This document shows, piece after piece, positions 26,377 through 36,700 of a stretch of 64,000 bases of DNA. Source of the DNA: DATKCF01 sp035513345 (GTDB lineage Bacteria > Gemmatimonadota > Gemmatimonadetes > Longimicrobiales > RSA9); contig DATKCF010000030.1 in the NCBI GenBank assembly GCA_035513345.1, forward strand, positions 1-64,000, read 5' to 3'. The translations under genes were made by a program, and so were the position numbers. The notes beneath the pieces are model-generated. The model ran no database searches and was not told the origin of the DNA. It saw only the letters and a list, made by a program, of their open reading frames with translations. The first letter of the stretch is position 1. Every line of letters begins with the position of its first letter.

Positions 26377-26754
26377 GTGAGGGCGTACGAGATTGTCTAC
26401 ATCTTCGATTCACAGCTGACCGACGAGCAGATCCAGGAGAAGCTGGATCGGTTCCACCAGCACATGACGGAGACGGGTGGCGGCGAACTGGGCCCGATCG
26501 ACCAGTGGGGCCGGCGCCAGCTCGCGTTCCCGATCCGGAAGCGAACGAACGGCTTCTACATCGTGACGCAGTTCTCGGCACCTGGCGAAGCGCTGCCGGA
26601 GTTCGAGCGGCTGCTGAAGCTGGACGAAGGATTGCTGCGGTACCTGATCGTGCTGCACGAGGGCGAGCCGACAGCGCCGATGTCCATCGCTACGCGTTCG
26701 CGGAGCGAAGACGACGACGATGATGATGACTCCGACGACGATGGGGATGACTGA
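26377..26754 (+). CDS. rpsF: 30S ribosomal protein S6
   Basis: bS6 (125 residues) is a 30S platform protein that binds S18 and 16S rRNA. The fold is clear from RAYEIVYIFDSQLTDEQIQEKL at the N-terminus, then DQWGRRQLAFPIRKRTNGFYIV (about 48-69). The C-terminus ends in an almost pure Asp tail (about 110-125). GTG 26377 has a strong GGGAGG ribosome site at 26365-26370. Its stop overlaps the ATG of rpsR (TGATG). Confidence 0.97.
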   Translation: MRAYEIVYIFDSQLTDEQIQEKLDRFHQHMTETGGGELGPIDQWGRRQLAFPIRKRTNGFYIVTQFSAPGEALPEFERLLKLDEGLLRYLIVLHEGEPTAPMSIATRSRSEDDDDDDDSDDDGDD

Positions 26755-26978
26755 TGGCACGGCGAGGATCGAAGACCTGTCCCCTGTGCGAGTCAGGGGT
26801 TCGCTGGATCAACTACAAGGATGACAAGACGCTGTCCCGGATGACGACGGAGCAGGGCAAGATCCTGCCGCGGCGGATGACGGGGATGTGCGCGCGGCAC
26901 CAGCGGCAGGTGTGCACCGCGATCAAGCGAGCGAGGTACCTGGCGCTCGTGCCGTATACGGGGCGATCGGTCGCATAG
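26754..26978 (+). CDS. rpsR: 30S ribosomal protein S18, zinc-binding (C+) form
   Basis: bS18 (74 residues) pairs with S6 in the 30S platform. Cys9, Cys12, Cys46 and Cys54, with His49 nearby, form the zinc-binding C+ pattern. DDKTLSRMTTEQGKILPRRMTG and RQVCTAIKRARYLALVPY are standard. It is immediately followed by the DUF2232 gene: its TAG is directly adjacent to that gene's GTG start. Confidence 0.97.
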   Translation: MARRGSKTCPLCESGVRWINYKDDKTLSRMTTEQGKILPRRMTGMCARHQRQVCTAIKRARYLALVPYTGRSVA

Positions 26979-27893
26979 GTGGCATCGAAGGCGACGGGCT
27001 GGGCCGGAGCGATCGGGCTGGCTGTCGTTACCGGGTTCTTCTCGGTCGGGTATGCCGGCCTGCTGATTCTGTTGCCGTTGAGCCTGATGCTGATATCGTT
27101 GCCGCCGCGGCGGCCGGCGATGATCATTCTCGGGCTGCTGGGCGCGGCGCTGCTGTTGCGTGGGTCAGCCGACCCGCTGACGGATTTCGCGCGGGGCTGG
27201 GCGCTGATCGTAGGCGCATGGTTCCTGGTTTCGTACGCGGTGATCGGCGGCGATCGGTTTCTCGACCGCGGCCTGATCGCTGTGGCGTCGGCGGCGGTAA
27301 CGGTCACTGCGGCCGCACTGGTGATGCCGGAGTCGTTCGTGCAGCTCGATACGACGGTGCGGCTTCGCCTGACAGCGGGTTACGAGCCGTACCTGAGCAT
27401 GCTGTCGGAGCGCGAGGGCGGTGCGGTCCTGGTCGAGGCGATGCGGCAGGGTGCGCAGGTGCAGGCGCTCCTGTTCCCGGCGCTGGTCGCGATCTCGAGC
27501 CTGTCAGGCCTGGCCGTGGCGTGGTGGGTGTACTGGCGGGTGGCGTTGCGGCGTCGCGACGCGCTGCGGCCGCTGGCGGAGTTCCGTTTCGCCGACGAGT
27601 TGGTGTGGCTGCTGATCGCGGGACTTCTGCTGGTGCTGATCCCGCTGGGCGAGGTGGCGAGCCGGGCGGGCTCGAACCTGTTGGCGTTCACGGCAACGCT
27701 GTACGCGTTGCGCGGTGTGGGTGTGCTGCTGGTGCTGGCGGGCATGCCCGGTCCGATCGTGCTCGCGCTGGCGTTCGTGATTGGCGTGCTGCTGTATCCA
27801 CTGGTGATGGCGGCGGCGTTCGTGGTCGGCCTGTCGGACATCTGGTTTGACATTCGACGGCGGTGGGCGCCGGCGCGGCCGCCCGACAACTGA
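26979..27893 (+). CDS. DUF2232-family integral membrane protein
   Basis: This encodes 304 residues with about eight hydrophobic helices and short loops, in the DUF2232 (YybS-like) family. Its position between rpsR and rplI is a recurring arrangement in several phyla, but its role is unestablished. It carries no signature catalytic residues. The segment from about 180 to 240 (ARSRHDALRP-like basic loop between helices) faces the cytoplasm by the positive-inside rule. GTG 26979 abuts the rpsR stop, and the site AGGTGG includes the start itself. Confidence 0.75.
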   Translation: MASKATGWAGAIGLAVVTGFFSVGYAGLLILLPLSLMLISLPPRRPAMIILGLLGAALLLRGSADPLTDFARGWALIVGAWFLVSYAVIGGDRFLDRGLIAVASAAVTVTAAALVMPESFVQLDTTVRLRLTAGYEPYLSMLSEREGGAVLVEAMRQGAQVQALLFPALVAISSLSGLAVAWWVYWRVALRRRDALRPLAEFRFADELVWLLIAGLLLVLIPLGEVASRAGSNLLAFTATLYALRGVGVLLVLAGMPGPIVLALAFVIGVLLYPLVMAAAFVVGLSDIWFDIRRRWAPARPPDN

Positions 27894-27904
27894 CGGAGCG
27901 AGAG

Positions 27905-28366
27905 ATGAAGCACGTGAAGGTGATCCTGCGGGAGGCCATGTCGAACCTTGGCGAGTCGGGCGAGATCGTCACGGTGAAGACCGGGTACGCCCGGAACTAT
28001 CTGCTGCCCCGCGGCCTGGCGTACGAGGCGACGTCGGCGAACGTTCGGCAGCTCGATGACGAGAAGCGTCGCGAAGAGGCAAAGGGCAAGCGGGCCTACC
28101 TGGAGGCGAGGCGCAGGGCATCGCAACTCGAGGAAGTGTCGCTGACGTTCCACGCGAAGGCTGGCGAGGAGTCGAAACTGTTCGGCTCGATCACGACGGG
28201 CGACATTGCGGACCGGCTCAACGACCAGGAACTGGACTTTGAGGTCGATCGCCGGCAGGTTGAACTGGAGGAGCCGATCAAGGCGCTGGGCGTGTACACC
28301 GTACAGGTGAAGTTGCACGCGGACGTCCGACCCGAGATCAAGGTGTGGGTGATCAAGGCCGACTGA
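27905..28366 (+). CDS. rplI: 50S ribosomal protein L9
   Basis: bL9 (153 residues). The N-terminal globular domain begins KVILREAMSNLGESGEIVTVKTGYARNYLLPRGLA (about 4-38). The long connecting helix follows (DDEKRREEAKGKRAYLEARRRA, about 50-72). The C-terminal domain has SVTTGDIAD-like and VWVIKAD ends. It is part of the rpsF-rpsR-DUF2232-rplI operon, 11 nt after DUF2232. Start at ATG 27905, preceded by a GGAG site. Confidence 0.97.
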   Translation: MKHVKVILREAMSNLGESGEIVTVKTGYARNYLLPRGLAYEATSANVRQLDDEKRREEAKGKRAYLEARRRASQLEEVSLTFHAKAGEESKLFGSITTGDIADRLNDQELDFEVDRRQVELEEPIKALGVYTVQVKLHADVRPEIKVWVIKAD

Positions 28367-28419
28367 GCCGGCGGGCAGGCTGGGTTCGACGACGGCGGCT
28401 GTGCGGTGAGGCGGCGGCC

Positions 28420-28827
28420 GTGGAGGCGGGGACGGAACGAGTGCATGAAAGCGGCAGGGCAAAGGCAGACGGGATCGAGGTCGGGTCGCGGCCGGACGGC
28501 CTCGATCAGGCCGTCGAGGCGTCGCGTGACAGGAAAGGCACAGACATCCTGGTTCTGGATCTGCGCGGCCTGTCGGACGCGACGGATCACTTCCTGCTGG
28601 TGACGGGCACGTCGGACACACATGTCCGTTCGATCGCCGAGCACATCATCGAGAAGCTGAAGGAGTCGGGCGTGCGGCCGAGCCACGTCGAAGGCCTGCG
28701 GTCGGGGCGCTGGGTCCTGATCGACTGCATCGACTTCGTGGTACACGTATTCCATCCCGCCGCGCGGGAGTTCTATCAGCTGGAGCGGCTGTGGGGCGAC
28801 GCTCCGGCGCAGGCACTGGAAGCGTAG
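28420..28827 (+). CDS. rsfS: ribosome silencing factor RsfS
   Basis: RsfS/Iojap (135 residues from this start) binds L14 on the 50S subunit and blocks subunit joining when nutrients are scarce. The core is typical: KGTDILVLDLRGLSDATDHFLLVTGTSDTHVRSIAEHI (about 38-75), then WVLIDCIDFVVHVFHPAAREFYQLERLWGDAP. The start is uncertain. GTG 28420 has a GGTGAGG site 8 nt upstream. GTG 28441 (7 residues shorter) is also plausible. It follows rplI and lies 8 nt before the next gene. Confidence 0.9.
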   Translation: MEAGTERVHESGRAKADGIEVGSRPDGLDQAVEASRDRKGTDILVLDLRGLSDATDHFLLVTGTSDTHVRSIAEHIIEKLKESGVRPSHVEGLRSGRWVLIDCIDFVVHVFHPAAREFYQLERLWGDAPAQALEA

Positions 28828-28835
28828 GAGGTGCC

Positions 28836-31800
28836 ATGCTGCGAAGCGTGATCGCGATGCTGGTCGCGGCGATCCTGACGACAGTTCCGGCGCTCGCCAG
28901 CGCGCAGTACTTCGGCCGCAACAAGGTGCAGTACCGGTCGTTCGACTTCCAGGTCATCAAGACCGAGAACTTCGACGTGTATTATTACGCGAGCGAGCGC
29001 GAAGCGGCGCTCGACGCGGCACGGATGATCGAACGTTCGTACGGTCGGCTGTCGCGTGTCCTGCAGCATCAGTTCCGGGACCGCAAGCCGCTGATCGTCT
29101 ACGCTTCACACAGTGATTTCCAGCAGACGAACGCGCTGTCCAGCTTCATCGATGAGAGCACGGGCGGTGTAACGGAAGCGCTGAAGAGCCGGATGATCCT
29201 GCCGTTCACGGGATCATACGCGGACTTCGATCACGTTCTGACGCACGAGCTGGTGCACGGTTTCCAGTACGATGTGATCTTCCGGGGAGGCGTCCTGACG
29301 GATGCGTCGCCGTTTGTCGGTCGTCTTCCGCTGTGGTTCATGGAAGGCATGGCGGAGTACCTGTCGATCGGGACGATCGATCCGCACACGCAGAGCTGGC
29401 TCCGCGACGCGGCGCTGGCGGGGTATCTGCGGACGATCGATGAAATGATGTACCGTGACGACTACCTGTCATACCGGTTCGGCCAGTCGCTGTGGTCATA
29501 CATCGGGTCGAAATGGGGGGACGAGGTTGTCGGCATCCTGCTGCAGAAGGCGCCGCGGACGGGAGTCGAGCGGGCTTTCGTGTCGACGCTCGGCGTTTCA
29601 CTGTCGGAGCTGAGTGCGGAGTGGACGGCGGCGGTACGGGCCCAGTATCTGCCGCAGGTCGCCGATTTCCGGCGGCCGGCGACGTTCTCGACGAAGCTGA
29701 CGGCCCACGAGAAGCTGGAGGATCCCTGGTACATAGCGCCGGCATTGTCGCCTGACGGGAAGGACATGGTCTTCCTGTCACAGGAGGGTGGTTTTTCGTT
29801 CGATCTGTACCTGGCGGATGCGCGGACGGGCGAGATCGAGCGGAAGCTGATCGAGTCGGCGAGAGGTGGCGGCTTCGAGTCGCTGCGATACATGAATTCG
29901 AGCGCGTCGTTCTCGCCGGACGGCCGATACGTTGCGTTCGCGGCCCAGACCGGCGGGCGGGATGCGCTGTACATCTACGACCTGCGCGAGCGCCGGGTCT
30001 GGAAGAAGCTGACGTACGACGTGTTGAACGGGCTGTCGAACCCGAGCTGGTCGCCTGACGGCCGGCGCATCGTGTTCATGGGGATGGACGGAGGGCTGAG
30101 CGACCTTTTCGTGACCGACCTCGAGGGCCGGCTCGAGCGGCTGACCAACGACAGATATGCGGACCTTCTTCCCGCATGGTCACCCGATGGCACCAGGATC
30201 GCCTTCACTACGGACCGCGGTCCGGAAGCGGATATCGAGTCGCTGTCATACGGCAACTACCGTGTGGCACTGTTGTCGCTCGACGACTACTCGCTCGAGA
30301 TTCTGCCGGGCCAGGATGCGGGCAAGAACGTGAATCCGGTGTGGTCGCCCGACGGTGAGTCGCTGATCTGGGTCAATGACAGGACCGGCACGAACGACCT
30401 GTACCTGTACGAGATGGGCAGCAAGCAGATCTCTCGCATCACCGACGTGCTGTCGGGCGTGATCGGGATCGGCCCATTGAGTCCGGTGCTGTCCTGGTCG
30501 GCCAGCGGGTCGCTCGCGTTCGTCTACTTCGAACAGGCCGGCTACAACATCTACCGGGTCGAGGATCCGCGCACGCTGCCTCGCATGGCGGTCGGGGTCG
30601 GACCGGTCATCGCGGACGTGGTGAACGACGACTGGATCGGCGACGTCGATCGAGCGGGCCCCGCCGAAGGCGGATCAGTGTCGACGCGCGAGCCGGACCG
30701 CGAGTCGCGCTTCGATGCGAGCCTGTATCGCAACAACGGCACGTTCCGGCGCAGTGCGGCGGCTCAGGCGGTTGCGTCCGAAGCGCTCGCACCCGTGAGC
30801 GTGGTCAAGCTGCTCGACAATGCGGCGCACGCGTTGCCGGACACGACCGCATTCGCTCACGACGACTACAATGTCAGCTTCACGCCGGACATGATCGGCA
30901 GGCCGACGATCGGCGCGACGGTCGGTGGCTCCTACGGCAACGGTATCTACGGCGGCAGCTTCATCGCGCTTTCGGACATGCTGGGCAACCACAACATTCT
31001 TGCAGCCGCCAATATCAATGGCTCGCTGTCGGATGCCAGCTTCTATGCGGGTTACAATTTTCTGAAGACACGGGCGAACCTGAGTGCCGCGGTGTCGCAG
31101 CAGCCGCTGTACCGTTACTTCGGCGCCGCATACATGACGCTGGAAGTGGACGGCCAGCCACGCGACGTGCGCGCAGAAGTACTCGTGCGTGACATCATTC
31201 GCAGCGGTCAGGCGCTGATGAGCTACCCATTCAGCGCGTTCCGTCGAATCGAAGCAGGCGTCAACGCCGTCCACTATTCCAGTGACATCCTCTATCGCGG
31301 ATTCGACGTCAATACCGGCGAGTACGTTCAACAGGATGATCCGCTCGGCGGACTGAGCTACGTGCAACCGCTGGCCGCACTCGTGTTCGACAACTCGCTG
31401 GCGGGCTGGACGGGTCCGGTCGTGGGCCGACGCTACAGGTTGCAGTTTTCGCGTACGGTTGGCGGGCTTCAGTTCAGCGAAGCGCTGGTGGATTTCCGCA
31501 ACTACTGGAACATCGACCAGAAAGTAGTGTTCGCATCCCGCCTCATCGGACTCTCCAGGTTCGGTGATGATTCGAACCGGTTCTCGCTGTACTGGGGCGG
31601 GCCGTACTTCCTGCGCGGTTACGACGGCGGCTCGTTCCGGCTGGACGGCGACGAGTGCATGGACAGCCGCAGCTTCGCTGCCGAGACGTCGCTTTCACGC
31701 TGCCCGGTGCGCGACCAGCTGATCGGCTCCAATGCAGCGATCATGAATCTCGAAGTGCGCGTGCCGGTCATCAAGGAACTCCAGATCGGGTTCCTGGGCA

Positions 31801-32099
31801 ACTTCCCGCCCGTCGATGCCGTCGCGTTCTTCGACGGGGGAATGGCCTGGGACGAATCCATCTGCGTCGTGGCCGGGTTCACGCGGATGGAAGACTGCTC
31901 GGAAAGCCGCAGCGTGACGGTCGGCTGGGACCGCAAGCCCGGCGAGGACCCGTACCTGACGCGCGAGCCTCTGTTCTCATGGGGATTCGGCCTGCGCATG
32001 AACGTCTTCTACACGATACTCCGGATGGATTACGCCTTTCCCCTCAGCCGGCCCGACCGGAGCGGCGTGTTCTCGCTATCGTTCGGTCCCTCATTCTAG
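28836..32099 (+). CDS. secreted metalloprotease-like / TolB-propeller / outer-membrane barrel fusion protein
   Basis: This encodes 1087 residues. A signal peptide (1-23, cut after ASA) leads into a gluzincin-like domain with HELVH (137-141) and a likely third ligand Glu170 in WFMEGMAEYL. Next is a TolB/PD40-type beta-propeller (about 300-600) with repeated PALSPDGKDMVF-, SFSPDGRYVAF-, SWSPDGRRIVF- and AWSPDGTRIAF-type motifs. The C-terminal third (about 690-1087) looks like an Omp85-type beta-barrel, with FLRGYDGGSF (about 924-933, the L6 VRGF/Y motif) and a terminal Phe. The active site is periplasmic by inference. The AGGAGGTG ribosome site 3 nt upstream is strong. No partner gene identifies its substrate. 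Confidence 0.78.
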   Translation: MLRSVIAMLVAAILTTVPALASAQYFGRNKVQYRSFDFQVIKTENFDVYYYASEREAALDAARMIERSYGRLSRVLQHQFRDRKPLIVYASHSDFQQTNALSSFIDESTGGVTEALKSRMILPFTGSYADFDHVLTHELVHGFQYDVIFRGGVLTDASPFVGRLPLWFMEGMAEYLSIGTIDPHTQSWLRDAALAGYLRTIDEMMYRDDYLSYRFGQSLWSYIGSKWGDEVVGILLQKAPRTGVERAFVSTLGVSLSELSAEWTAAVRAQYLPQVADFRRPATFSTKLTAHEKLEDPWYIAPALSPDGKDMVFLSQEGGFSFDLYLADARTGEIERKLIESARGGGFESLRYMNSSASFSPDGRYVAFAAQTGGRDALYIYDLRERRVWKKLTYDVLNGLSNPSWSPDGRRIVFMGMDGGLSDLFVTDLEGRLERLTNDRYADLLPAWSPDGTRIAFTTDRGPEADIESLSYGNYRVALLSLDDYSLEILPGQDAGKNVNPVWSPDGESLIWVNDRTGTNDLYLYEMGSKQISRITDVLSGVIGIGPLSPVLSWSASGSLAFVYFEQAGYNIYRVEDPRTLPRMAVGVGPVIADVVNDDWIGDVDRAGPAEGGSVSTREPDRESRFDASLYRNNGTFRRSAAAQAVASEALAPVSVVKLLDNAAHALPDTTAFAHDDYNVSFTPDMIGRPTIGATVGGSYGNGIYGGSFIALSDMLGNHNILAAANINGSLSDASFYAGYNFLKTRANLSAAVSQQPLYRYFGAAYMTLEVDGQPRDVRAEVLVRDIIRSGQALMSYPFSAFRRIEAGVNAVHYSSDILYRGFDVNTGEYVQQDDPLGGLSYVQPLAALVFDNSLAGWTGPVVGRRYRLQFSRTVGGLQFSEALVDFRNYWNIDQKVVFASRLIGLSRFGDDSNRFSLYWGGPYFLRGYDGGSFRLDGDECMDSRSFAAETSLSRCPVRDQLIGSNAAIMNLEVRVPVIKELQIGFLGNFPPVDAVAFFDGGMAWDESICVVAGFTRMEDCSESRSVTVGWDRKPGEDPYLTREPLFSWGFGLRMNVFYTILRMDYAFPLSRPDRSGVFSLSFGPSF

Positions 32100-32114
32100 T
32101 TTCACCCAAGTGCG

Positions 32115-32162
32115 GACCACGGCCCCGCCTTTATTCCGGGGGGCGCGGTCCTTACATTATTG
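32115..32162 (+). terminator. candidate Rho-independent terminator after the 28836 fusion gene
   Basis: GGACC (32115-32119) pairs with GGTCC (32148-32152). Further GC pairs inside (CGGCCCCGCC with GGGGGGCGCG) enclose a TTTATTCC loop. TTACATTATT follows. The T-tract is imperfect, so strength is uncertain. Confidence 0.45.
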
Positions 32163-32194
32163 CGGCCCCGACGTGACCTCGTGACCATAATGCA

Positions 32195-33703
32195 ATGAGC
32201 CTGGGTCTGTGGCCCGAAGCGGTGCCGTTCGATCCGAACAGCGGCAGCGCGTCCCATGATCTGAGCAAGCACTTCGACGCCGGCCGCATGCCCGCGGCGG
32301 CGTTACTGGTGTGCGCGCGTGATCTGCGCGGGACGGAATGGCCTGCGCGGGCGGCAATCGGGCTGGCCCGTGCGCTGGGGGCGGGCGAGCGCCGTGTGGT
32401 CCTGGCCGATCTCGATTTCGAGCAGCCCGCCCTGCACGAGCTGCTTCACGCGGCCAACACGGAGGGCGTGGCGGACGCGATCCTGTTCGGCGCATCGATC
32501 GAGCGCGTGATGATCGAGCCTGCCGGCGAGATGTTCGGCTTCGTTCCGCCGGGTGCGGTGGCGCCGGATCCGGCCGAGCTGATGGCGGCGCCGGCGTGGA
32601 CTCGCCTGCTGGCTGAATTGACATCGGCTGATGTCCTGCTGCTGGCCTACGCGCCTCTGGGAGTGCCCGGGCTCGACGCTCTGGCGGACCGGATCCGCGC
32701 CGTCGTCGTGCTTGCCGACGAAACAGAGGTTGCGGCCACCGCAGCCATGCTCTCCGATACGATTCGTGTTGAGGGCGTAATCCGGCCAGTCTGGCCAGTT
32801 GCGCCCGAGCCGGCCGCTGAGCCGCCGGTTGCGGCTGCGCCGGCCGAGCCCGAGCGCGAGCCTGGGCATGAACCGGAGCCTGACGCGGCGGGCGGCGAAC
32901 CCGCTCTGGCGGCCAAGGAAGACGCCAGGCAGGCGCTGAAAGCGGACATCGCGGCCAGACAGCGGGTCGCGGCGGACCCGGTCGAGACGGCGACCGAGTC
33001 ACGGCCGGCGGAATCAGAGAAGACGCCGCCAGCGCCGCGCACGTTGAAGGGAGCGGCGTGGCGGCGGGTACTCCCGTGGGCCGCGGTCATCCTGCTCGTT
33101 GCGGCGGCCGGTTGGCTTGGCGGCCGGCTGCTCGCGGGGCCGGGCGAAACGAGCCCCGCTCCGAGCGGCCCGGATGGTGCGGCGGTCGCTGTGCCGGCGG
33201 GCAGCCTCCTGGGGTTCTCGGTGGCGATCGAGTCGTACGCGGACTTCGACTCGGCCGTTCTCCGGGCGGATTCGCTGTCACTGGCGGCGCCGGACCTCGT
33301 GTTCATCGTCGCGCCGGTGCGAGCAGCGGACGATGCAATCATCTACCGCGTTCTCGCGGGTCCAATGACGGACAGCGCGACGGCGAGCGCCACCATGCTG
33401 CGTCTGGTTGGGGAGGGCCTGAAGATCGCGGCGTCGGAGTTCGATGTCCGCGAGACACCGCTCGCGTTCCTTGTCGGACAGTACCAGTTCCGCGGCGACG
33501 CAGAACAGAGAATCACCGCACTCGAGGCTCAGGACTTGCCCAGTTACGTGATAGAAGTGCCCTACACGCAGGGCCCATCGCGATTCTACGTGTACGCCGG
33601 CGCGTACGCGGGTCCCACCGAAGCGTTAGTCATGCGCGATCGGCTGCGCGCCGCAGGCGTCGAAGATACGCTCGTCGTGCGCATCGGACGGAGCCATCCA
33701 TGA
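32195..33703 (+). CDS. pseudo-ParA/CpsD-like domain, TM helix and two SPOR repeats
   Basis: This encodes 502 residues in three parts. The N-terminus (about 30-195) follows the ParA/MinD/CpsD fold, including VVLADLDFEQPALHELL in place of the usual VDxDxxxP element. The P-loop (GKGGVGKT) is absent: the matching stretch reads DLRGTEWPARAA. A Pro/Ala/Glu-rich linker (about 200-288) leads to one transmembrane helix (about 292-314). Two SPOR-like repeats follow (about 335-410 and 420-500), which usually bind denuded peptidoglycan at division sites. So a nucleotide-free cytoplasmic domain is tied to a periplasmic septal-glycan binder. Its TGA overlaps the smc start (ATGA). Confidence 0.68.
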   Translation: MSLGLWPEAVPFDPNSGSASHDLSKHFDAGRMPAAALLVCARDLRGTEWPARAAIGLARALGAGERRVVLADLDFEQPALHELLHAANTEGVADAILFGASIERVMIEPAGEMFGFVPPGAVAPDPAELMAAPAWTRLLAELTSADVLLLAYAPLGVPGLDALADRIRAVVVLADETEVAATAAMLSDTIRVEGVIRPVWPVAPEPAAEPPVAAAPAEPEREPGHEPEPDAAGGEPALAAKEDARQALKADIAARQRVAADPVETATESRPAESEKTPPAPRTLKGAAWRRVLPWAAVILLVAAAGWLGGRLLAGPGETSPAPSGPDGAAVAVPAGSLLGFSVAIESYADFDSAVLRADSLSLAAPDLVFIVAPVRAADDAIIYRVLAGPMTDSATASATMLRLVGEGLKIAASEFDVRETPLAFLVGQYQFRGDAEQRITALEAQDLPSYVIEVPYTQGPSRFYVYAGAYAGPTEALVMRDRLRAAGVEDTLVVRIGRSHP

Positions 33704-36700
33704 GGCTGCGCAGTCTGACGCTGTATGGCTTCAAGTCTTTCGCTGACAGGACGGAGCTTCACTTCCACGATGGCATCACGGCGATCGTGGGACCGAACGG
33801 TTGCGGCAAGTCGAACATCAGCGACGCGATCCGGTGGGTGCTCGGCGAGCAGAAGCCGACGGCGATCCGCGGCTCGCGAATGGAAGAGGCAATCTTCCAG
33901 GGCACGACGCAGCGGCGGCCGCTGAACAGGGCCGAGGTCGCGTTGAGCTTCGACAACAGGGACGGCCGGCTGCCGATCCCGCAGAAGGACGTCGAGATTC
34001 GGCGGACGGTGTTCCGGGAGGGAGGCAGCGACTACCAGCTGAATCGTACGCAGACACGGCTTCGCGACATCCTGGATCTGTGCCGCGACACGGGGCTTGG
34101 CGCGAACGCGTACACCGTGATCGAGCAGGGCATGGTGGATGCGATCCTGTCGGATCGGGCCGATGAGAGGCGCCACCTGTTCGAGGAAGCGGCCGGCATC
34201 GGCCGGTACAAGGACCGTCGCAAGTCGGCGCAGCGGCGTCTGGAGGCAGCGGAGGCGGACCTGGCCCGACTGCTGGACCTGGTCGGCGAGGTCGAAACGA
34301 AAGTGCGCAGCCTGGCCAGGCAGCGGGGTCGTGCGCAGCGCTATGCCGAGTTTCGCGCGCGCCGGCTGTCGCTGGAGGTGGCGGTCGCGAATGCGGAACT
34401 CGAGCAGGTGCGCCAGATGCTCGACGAGACGACTGCACGGCTGGAGGGCATCGAGCGCGACGATCCGGGAGCGCGGGCCGAGTTGAGCGCCGCGGAGGCG
34501 GAACTCGAGAAGTGTCGCCTGGAATCGACCGAGTTGAGCCGCCAGCGCGGCGTGGTTGCAGCCGAACACGAGGCCGTGGTGCGTCGAATCGCTGACCGCG
34601 AGCGCGACCTGGCCGTTGCTCAGGAGCGGTCTGCGGCGGCTGACCGGCGGCTGGTGCAGATCGCGGCGGAGCGCGACGAGCTGGACGCGCGACTGGCCAA
34701 CCGTCGCGCCGAGGTGGCGAGCCTCGATACGGAGCGTAGCGGGCAGCACGGCGTGGTCGAAACACTGGCGGGCCGGGTTGCCGAGATCCAGGAGCGGAAC
34801 GCGGCGCTGCGACGGGAAGTCACGGAGGTTCGCCGCGCGGACGAGGACGCACGCGCCCGTGAAACGGAGCTGACGCGCGAGCTGGGCACGCTCGAGGCGC
34901 GTGCCGATCGGGCCGCAGCCCGGGCAAGGGAATCCGAGGCACTGCTCGAGCGGCTTGGCGACGAGATGGCCGAGCTTCGCGCTGAAGCGCAGCGCCTCGA
35001 CGAGCAGGGCGACCTGTTCGCGGAGCAGGCCCGCCAACTTGCCGCGAAAAAGGCTGATCTCGAGGAACGGAAGGTCGCATTCGAGTCCGAAGTCACGGCG
35101 CTGCGCGAGGCGGAGCAGGGGTCGCGCGTCGCGCTGGCATCCGTGGAAGAGGAGTCGAGCCGGCTCGGCGCACAGGTCGGTGCGCTCGAGAAGCTGGACC
35201 GCGACTTCCACGGCTTCGCGCCGGCGGTCGCGGCCGCACTCGGATCGCGCGGGCAGCTGCCCGGACTGGTCGGCCCGCTGGCCGATGTGCTGGAGCTGCC
35301 GGCAGAGCGGGGCGCTGCACTCGAGGCCGCGCTGGGTTCGCTTCTGCAGATGCTGGTGGTCGAGAGCGACGATTCGATGGCCGCCGTCCGTCGCTGGATC
35401 GACGAGAACCAGCAGGACAAGGGCGGAGTTGCGCTTCTGCCGCGGACCGCGCTGGCACGGCTCGAAGCCGTGATCGCCGAGATGCAGTTCGCGGGCGAAC
35501 GTCCGGACGAACCGGTGCTTGTCGGCCGTCGCGAGCGTTTGACCGCGATGCGTGAGAAGGCGGATCAGGCACTGGTCCGCGTCGACGAGATGTCGCGTGC
35601 GAGAGCCGACGCGGCGAACCGCGTTTCCGAAGGCGAATCGTCGTTGCGCGCGCTGCTCGGTCTGCTCCACGAAGTCGAACTCGAGTTGCGCCGGACAGCG
35701 GCGGACGAGGACACACGTGCCGGCCAGCGGGGCCGCGCCGCACGCGCGATCGCTGAGTTGGAGAAGCGGCGCGACGAGGCGAATGCCTCAGTGGGTGCGG
35801 CTCGCGCGGATGGCGAAGAGGCCCGGGCCGCTCATCTCGGCACCGAGGTCGCGCTCAAGGAACACCGTGCAGCATGGCAGCGGGCGACAGGCTCACTGCC
35901 GGAGCGGGAAGCAGCGTGGGAGGCAGTGCGAGACGAGGAGGCCGAGATACGGGTGTCGCACGCTCGAGCCGAAGGCTCGCTGACCGCGATCGACAGGCGT
36001 ATGGCCGTCGCGAAGCAGGACATCGAGCACGCCGTGGCACGACTCGAAGCGTTGGCGGACGAGGAGCGCGCCAACCGCGACACGATCGAGGAACTGGCCG
36101 CGCTGCGCGAGACGGCGGCTGCCGAACTCGAAACATTGTTCGAGAACCGCGAAACGTCGACAGCCGGAGTACGCTCGGTCGAGGACCGTCTCGCCGAGGC
36201 GGCGGACCGCGCGATCGGCCTCGAGACGAAAGTCCGCGGGCTGCGGCGCAGCACGGACGAAGCAAGCGAGGTTCGCCACCGGCTCGAACTTCAGCGTGCC
36301 GAAGCACTGTCGACAGAGCGCCGCGTCCGCGACCGTCTCGAAGCGGAGTGGGGCCGGCCGTTCGATCAACTCGCCGAGGAAGCCGAGCCGGTCAGTGCCG
36401 ACCTCGAGTTTCTGCGTGCCGACCTGAGCGCGGTGACGGCCGATATCGAACGGCTCGGACCGATCAACATGCTCGCCATGGAAGAGCACGAAGAGGAAAG
36501 CACACGGCTCGAGTTCCTGACCGCGCAGCGCGATGACCTGGTCGCGGCGCGCGACGACCTGCAGAACGCGATCCGCCAGATCAACCGAACGGCCAAGGAA
36601 CTGTTCAACACGACGTTCGAGCAGATCCGCGGGAAGTTCACGCACACGTTCGATGCGCTTTTCGAGGGCGGTGAGTGCGACATCCGTCTGGAGGATCCGG

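Noticed and set aside
33586..35670. Minus-strand frame of 694 codons inside smc
   Set aside because: The smc coding is unambiguous, and the antisense product has no family match.
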